From positions 23,064 through 87,063 of the forward strand of contig QZEE01000017.1 in assembly GCA_009917445.1 (NCBI GenBank): DNA of 64,000 nucleotides, given 5' to 3'. Position numbers and translations under genes: made by a program. Under the pieces are notes generated by a model that worked only from the letters and a program-made list of their open reading frames with translations, did no database searches and was not told the origin of the DNA. Shown here piece after piece: positions 60,370 to 64,000 of the stretch (positions are counted from its first letter, which is position 1; each line of letters starts with the position of its first letter). Source of the DNA: a bacterium D16-76 (GTDB lineage Bacteria > Bacillota > Clostridia > Oscillospirales > Acutalibacteraceae).

Positions 60370-62217
60370 TCACAGGTCTAACTTCTTACGATAATTGAGG
60401 ATTTTGCGCATGGTTTTCGCGTCCACGTCAGCAGATATGGGGCTGTTATGCACCATGCGGTGGCACTTTTCGCAGAGCCAGGCAAGATTCATGACTTTGT
60501 TGATTTTGTCCAACGGAAGCTTGTTATAAACGTGATGACAATGTTTTGGAACGGATTCCGAGAAATATTTCCCGCATGCCCTTTGCGTATGCAGAGAGCA
60601 GGATATCCTCCTCAGAATTGATGGAGGGACGGTCGCAGGGCAACAGCTTTTGCTTAGACCGATACCGGTGGTATCTGGCCCTCCCATCTTCTGTATACGG
60701 TGTAATCTTCTGGTCAAAGGCGTGTATTTCATGGCTGCTGTGGGTGATGAAAGCATACGTTATGCCAAACCACTGCTTGCCGATTTTGACAGCAAAAGTC
60801 TTGCTATCATAACCCTCATGCCTCGCTGGAAGGTTGCAGAGTGCCCTTAATGGCACCTGCATTTGGTTGTACTGCTTCGGGAATAATTTCTTCCAAACAG
60901 CCAAAGCCGCATTATTTACCCTGCGGTCAATGGCATGAAAAGCATGGGAGCAGATGGATGGCCGGATATAATTGGCAAGTCCCATAATCATGGAGTTCAC
61001 ATATTGAATCTGCGCGGCCTGCGTATTACTCTTACTGTACAGGCCAATCCTGCGGACTTCCTTGGTGATAATGCGTATTTTTCCGGTCAGGCGTACCATA
61101 TCCGGAAAAGGCTTCCCCACCAGGAAATCACTCCACGTTTTGGGATCGGGTGTTTTGCGCTTACGCTCTGCTTTCACCACAAATCCCAGAAAATGAATCC
61201 CATCCTTACACAAATCGGTCACATAAGTCTTTTCCTGGGACAGTTCCAACTTCATCTTATATTTGAAATACTTCGTCAATTCATGCTTCAGCCGGTGTGC
61301 TTCCTGCTCAGTAGAGGTCAGTATCACCCAATCATCCGCATAACGGAAATTGTACTTTGGAGTGATACCAGCCCATTTCATGCGGCGTATATCGTTGCCT
61401 TTGTACTTGCACTGACGGTGTGGTTCTGAATAGGTGCGTCCGATATACCAGTCAAAATCATTCAGGTATACGTTGGAAAGCAGCGGGGACAAGATACCGC
61501 CCTGGGGCGTGCCTGCCTTTGTGGTGTAGAACATATCGCTCTCTATATAGCCTGCTTTCAGCATCTTGCTGATAATCTTCAACACTCGTTTGTCATGCAC
61601 ACCAATAGCCACAGCTTTTGCAAAAGCAGCCGGTGGTTTATGTTGTCAAAGCATCCCTTGATGTCACCTTCTACTGCCCAGACCGGCTGGTCGGGGGAGC
61701 GGCAACTGGCATTGATTACGCTGACCATATCCGAGATTGCGTTTTTCTGTGCCCGGCAGGGGCGGAAGCCATAGATGTGGGGATAAAATTTTGCCTCACA
61801 AATCGGCTCTAAAATAATCCTTACGCACTCCTAGATGATCCTGTCCAGCACAGTTGGTATGCCCAAAGGCCGCTTTTTTCCGTTGCTTTTGGGGATGTAC
61901 ACCCTCTTGGCCGGTTTTGGCCTATAGTTGGAGAACACCGACCGAATCAACAAAAACAGTTCCTCTCTTAGCATTTGCAAGTATCTATCCACTTTTGCGC
62001 CGTCCACTCCGGCAGTCTTGCTGCCTTTGTTGGACTTGATATTATGGATAGCTGTTACGATGGTCACCTCATTTACCATCGCCTCTAAGAGCCCGGTAAA
62101 AGAAACCCCTTGACCTGATTTTGCATAAAGCAGGTCTTGAAATCCCTTCAACCCGGTTTCATTTGAAAACCTGACGTTTAGATGCACAAGGCTATCACCT
62201 CGCGGCTCGTCACCCAT
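60370..62217 (-). pseudogene. ltrA: group II intron reverse transcriptase/maturase, broken by a stop and two frameshifts
   Basis: Three fragments make up one LtrA-type protein of about 600 residues. The N-terminal part (62217-61831) has the RT-0 to RT-2 region (SNKGSKTAGVDG, KRVYIPKSNGKKRPLGIPTV) and ends LDRII at a TAG, where the family has a glutamine. The same frame goes on with ECVRIILEPICEAKFYPHIY, GFRPCRAQ and GDIKGCFDNINH. Near 61610 one base is missing, and the frame shifts to IGVHDKRVLKIISKML. The middle part has FRYADDWVILTS and the X/thumb domain. A further shift near 60560-60580 leads to the HNH nuclease end (KHCHHVYNKLP ... CEKCHRMVHN). Confidence 0.9.
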
Positions 62218-62941
62218 CTTTCAGGGAGTTATTTGGTTTTCTTGTGTGAAATTTGTAAATCAACCTGACTCGTGCCCTTCGCCGTAGAGCATTTCAGCCC
62301 TGTGTGGCCGGCTTGTTCCGACCTCAGACTACTATGGCACGGCTGACCTCCCGCCATGTTCACCGTGCTGTAACACTCCCATGGCGGGCTCTCAAACGTT
62401 CCCAAATCTCTATCCTTATGGCCATTTCTGACCGTTGAAGCCCTTAGGCCGCTGCCTTACACCGGGAAAATCCAACCGCGCTTTGAATCACAGTTCCTGC
62501 GCGATTCCAGACAGGTATTTCACCCTGCCGGGCCTATGCGGAAAAACCAGCCGCATAGTCTTTTTCAATTTTCCCCCTTTCAGGGGCCACAAACTCTTAC
62601 GATGCTGCACAGCTTACCCTAACGGATAGCCATAGGCTTACGGAGGCCCGCTCCATTATTATCCATGCCCCGTTTCCGGGGTTTAGGTTTTCAGGCTACG
62701 GCTTCACCACGCTTTGTACCACGCATTTTTACAGGAATGCGACGAACAGTGGAGTATCAGCCCGCGTACTGCCAGCGGTTTTGACATACCGCTCCAGGCA
62801 TTGATTCTGTACGGCAGGGGACTTGCAACCCTGATTTCGAGATTTGAGTTCTCTATGGTATTTTCTTGATATGTCAAGTGCTGCCACATAGCGCTTTTCG
62901 CCGCTGCTGTCAACCACGGCTTATAGCACAACGTTTCGCAC

Positions 62942-63466
62942 GATTATGTAACTTGTCAGGCTCCTCAATTCAGGCATCTTCTCAAATATATGTCAGAAGA
63001 TATTACGGGGATAAAACCAAATTTAAGTGATGATAAATTGGATGATGAACTTCACCGCATTAAGCGAAAATTTGATCGACGTACCAGAGATGAAAACAAT
63101 GAAATGCTCAAAGAATTTATTTGAACTAAAGCGTCCAATGCGAAATATTATATAGATGGAGATAATCCAATTACGCAATTGTATAGCTATGTTTAAAAGC
63201 TCAAAAGTGGTACAGTGCACGATAAATATGGTAGGCCTATTAAAGCAGGTGAAAATACTCAATTTTATTTATATCCTGTGTGTGACATTACAAGTTCGCT
63301 CTTACCAATTTTAGATTTCTATGATTTTACGCGGATGTCTGATAACATGGGATATTATGGATATAATGAAAAGTCAAATGCCTATATTGAGATTTTGTCA
63401 TACGATAAAATTATAAATGATACAAACAAAAGGAACAAAATATTATTTGATAAACTGGGAATATAG
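62942..63466 (+). pseudogene. 3' fragment of a decayed gene (GHKL/defence ATPase-like C-terminus, low certainty)
   Basis: One frame, AT-rich, runs from the intron edge to the stop at 63464-63466 with two in-frame stops (TGA 63122, TAA 63188 region). It reads DYVTCQAPQFRHLLKYMSED, ELHRIKRKFDRRTRDEN, TKASNAKYYIDGDNPITQLY, KYGRPIKAGENTQFYLYPVC and AYIEILSYDKIINDTNKRNK, ending ILFDKLGI. The end pattern AYIEI.SYDK...D...RN...F.KLGI is, as I recall it, that of large GHKL-ATPase proteins seen in defence loci; I am not certain. The 5' part is cut off, so this is a remnant. Confidence 0.6.
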
Positions 63467-63548
63467 TTGTATTGGGATCCCAATACACGCCCGGCGCCTC
63501 TTTTATTTCCACCAGTTCTTCCGAAGAAACTGCGGCGTTGGCTTTCAT
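63411..63548 (-). CDS. small peptide gene, probably truncated
   Basis: A 45-codon frame with a perfect AGGAGG site seven bases before its ATG. It begins MKANAAVSSEELVEIKEAPG and VYWDPNT, then runs into the antisense of the decayed gene (TIFPVYQIIFCSFC), so the last 18 residues are probably not original. The join coincides with the 20-base palindrome at 63468-63487. I recognise no family. It is the second gene after the 63-residue peptide gene, with a hairpin between. Confidence 0.5.
   Translation of the reverse strand: MKANAAVSSEELVEIKEAPGVYWDPNTTIFPVYQIIFCSFCLYHL
63468..63487. repeat. perfect 20-base palindrome
   Basis: TGTATTGGGATCCCAATACA is fully self-complementary. It starts two bases after the stop of the decayed gene and lies within the small peptide frame. 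It may be an insertion junction, an operator or a terminator core. Confidence 0.7.
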
Positions 63549-63583
63549 AGGTTTTCCTCCTGTTTTGTTATCTATAAAGGAAA

Positions 63584-63604
63584 GGCCGTGAAGGTTTCAC
63601 GGCC
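63584..63604 (-). terminator. hairpin between two small peptide genes
   Basis: GGCCGTGAA, loop of three, TTCACGGCC; on the minus strand TTTCCTTT follows. It could end the first message partly and lower expression of the second peptide. Confidence 0.6.
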
Positions 63605-63620
63605 GGATACTTTTCTCGGT

Positions 63621-63812
63621 TTAGATTCTGGGCTGGGGCACAGCGCCGCCCTGCACGCCGATATAGCGGATATCTGCACCGCTGTGCCCACTCATGAACC
63701 GCTCGTAAGAGCTCTGCCGGGCGCGGCTGGCATGGGCGCGGGCTTTCTTGTCATTGACTTTCTTCACGTTGTAGCCGGTCTGGGGCTTGCTGATCATGCT
63801 CAGGTTTTTCAT
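63621..63812 (-). CDS. small basic protein of unknown function, 63 residues
   Basis: The ATG at 63812 has AGGAGG seven bases upstream. The product begins MKNLSMISKPQTGYNVKKVN, is basic in the middle (DKKARAHASRARQSSYERF) and ends GADIRYIGVQGGAVPQPRI. There are no cysteines, no signal peptide and no membrane helix. A possible promoter (TGGTATACT) lies about 60 bases upstream. I recognise no family. It could be a small regulator or a modified-peptide precursor, but no modifying enzyme is visible in the window. Confidence 0.6.
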   Translation of the reverse strand: MKNLSMISKPQTGYNVKKVNDKKARAHASRARQSSYERFMSGHSGADIRYIGVQGGAVPQPRI

Positions 63813-63956
63813 AATGAATTCCTCCTGTAAGTTCAGTTTGTGTTTGGTTTGTTTCCTTGACTGTGGCACTAGTATACCAAATTCACCCGTACCAGTATTG
63901 CACATTCCTTTGGTTGGTGGTACAATTTTTAGATGGTGTCGTCAATAAAAGTGTGA

Positions 63957-63962
63957 TATAAT
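63957..63962 (+). promoter_or_regulatory. -10 element of the last gene
   Basis: TATAAT, 28 bases before the last ATG. The -35 region (around TGGTGT) is weak. Confidence 0.45.
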
Positions 63963-63990
63963 AGTCTTCAAAGCAGAGGAGGACAAGAAA

Positions 63991-64000
63991 ATGGCAGGAG
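63991..64000 (+). CDS. start of a gene running out of the window
   Basis: ATGGCAGGAG after a GAGGAGG site at the ideal distance, with a TATAAT upstream. Only three codons (MAG) are visible, so no function can be given. It is divergent from the small peptide genes. Confidence 0.6.

Larger units (their letters stand above)
60216..62941 (-). mobile_element. group II intron, antisense to the interrupted gene
   Basis: On the minus strand the element begins GTGCGAAACGTTGTGC at 62941, the group II 5' consensus, has about 720 bases of structural RNA, a maturase ORF, a domain V hairpin at 60263-60294 with a GAAA tetraloop, and ends TTACCTATCAC at 60216. The length is 2726 bases. Removing it joins two + strand pieces in one frame, which supports both edges. 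The maturase is broken, so the element is probably immobile by itself. Confidence 0.8.

Noticed and set aside
62942..63000. Small minus-strand ORF MPELRSLTSYII made by intron splicing
   Set aside because: Joining the exons on the minus strand gives about 30 codons with no strong ribosome binding site, whereas the plus-strand frame is longer and continues beyond.
1..64000. CRISPR arrays, tRNA and rRNA genes
   Set aside because: No regularly spaced direct repeats, cloverleaf T-loop signatures or rRNA-like stretches were found by eye. The dispersed repeats are irregularly spaced and palindromic.

Overview
The window is about 64 kb of GC-rich DNA from a spore-forming member of the Clostridia, most likely an Oscillospirales/Ruminococcaceae-type gut bacterium. 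The basis is the sporulation genes (spoVAC, spoIIP), the fused ispH-rpsA gene, the fused secDF gene, strong AGGAGG ribosome binding sites and overall gene style. No rRNA, tRNA or CRISPR array was seen.

Positions 1-13.8 kb are the right-hand part of a contractile-tail (myovirus-like) prophage. It holds the tape measure end, a LysM tail protein, the hub, baseplate proteins, baseplate J, a YmfQ-like protein, a tail-fibre cassette, holin, amidase endolysin, Dam methylase and an XRE regulator, with a truncated serine recombinase at the edge. Inside it is a complete diversity-generating retroelement (DGR). The variable repeat (VR, 7810-7938) forms the 3' end of the tail-fibre gene and is followed by a GAAA-loop hairpin. 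An avd gene, the template repeat (TR, 8644-8772) and a reverse transcriptase follow. VR and TR are 129 bases each, without gaps, and all 12 differences fall at template adenines. The target gene carries an apparent one-base frameshift just upstream of its variable domain.

Positions 14.6-60.1 kb are host chromosome: spoVAC, murF, lepA, a DacA-type carboxypeptidase, sbcDC, a rhomboid-like protein, cell-wall hydrolases, spoIIP, citrate synthase, plsC/ispH-rpsA/secDF, pyrE, an AraC regulator, a P-type ATPase, a beta-trefoil protein with a histone-like tail, a sugar kinase, an aldo/keto reductase with ferredoxin-like clusters, a GH25 lysozyme, two MATE pumps, a purine permease, a MerR regulator and an amino-acid ABC transporter. 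A candidate structured RNA with its own promoter and terminator lies at 31689-31856. The MATE pair has a promoter-terminator leader that looks like an attenuator. Many intergenic gaps hold members of at least two dispersed repeat families, one built of a conserved 16-base core next to palindromes that differ between copies but keep perfect pairing.

Positions 60.1-63.5 kb are an AT-richer accessory island: a decayed gene cut by an antisense group II intron (60216-62941) whose own maturase is also broken. The window ends with two small peptide genes and the start of a further gene.
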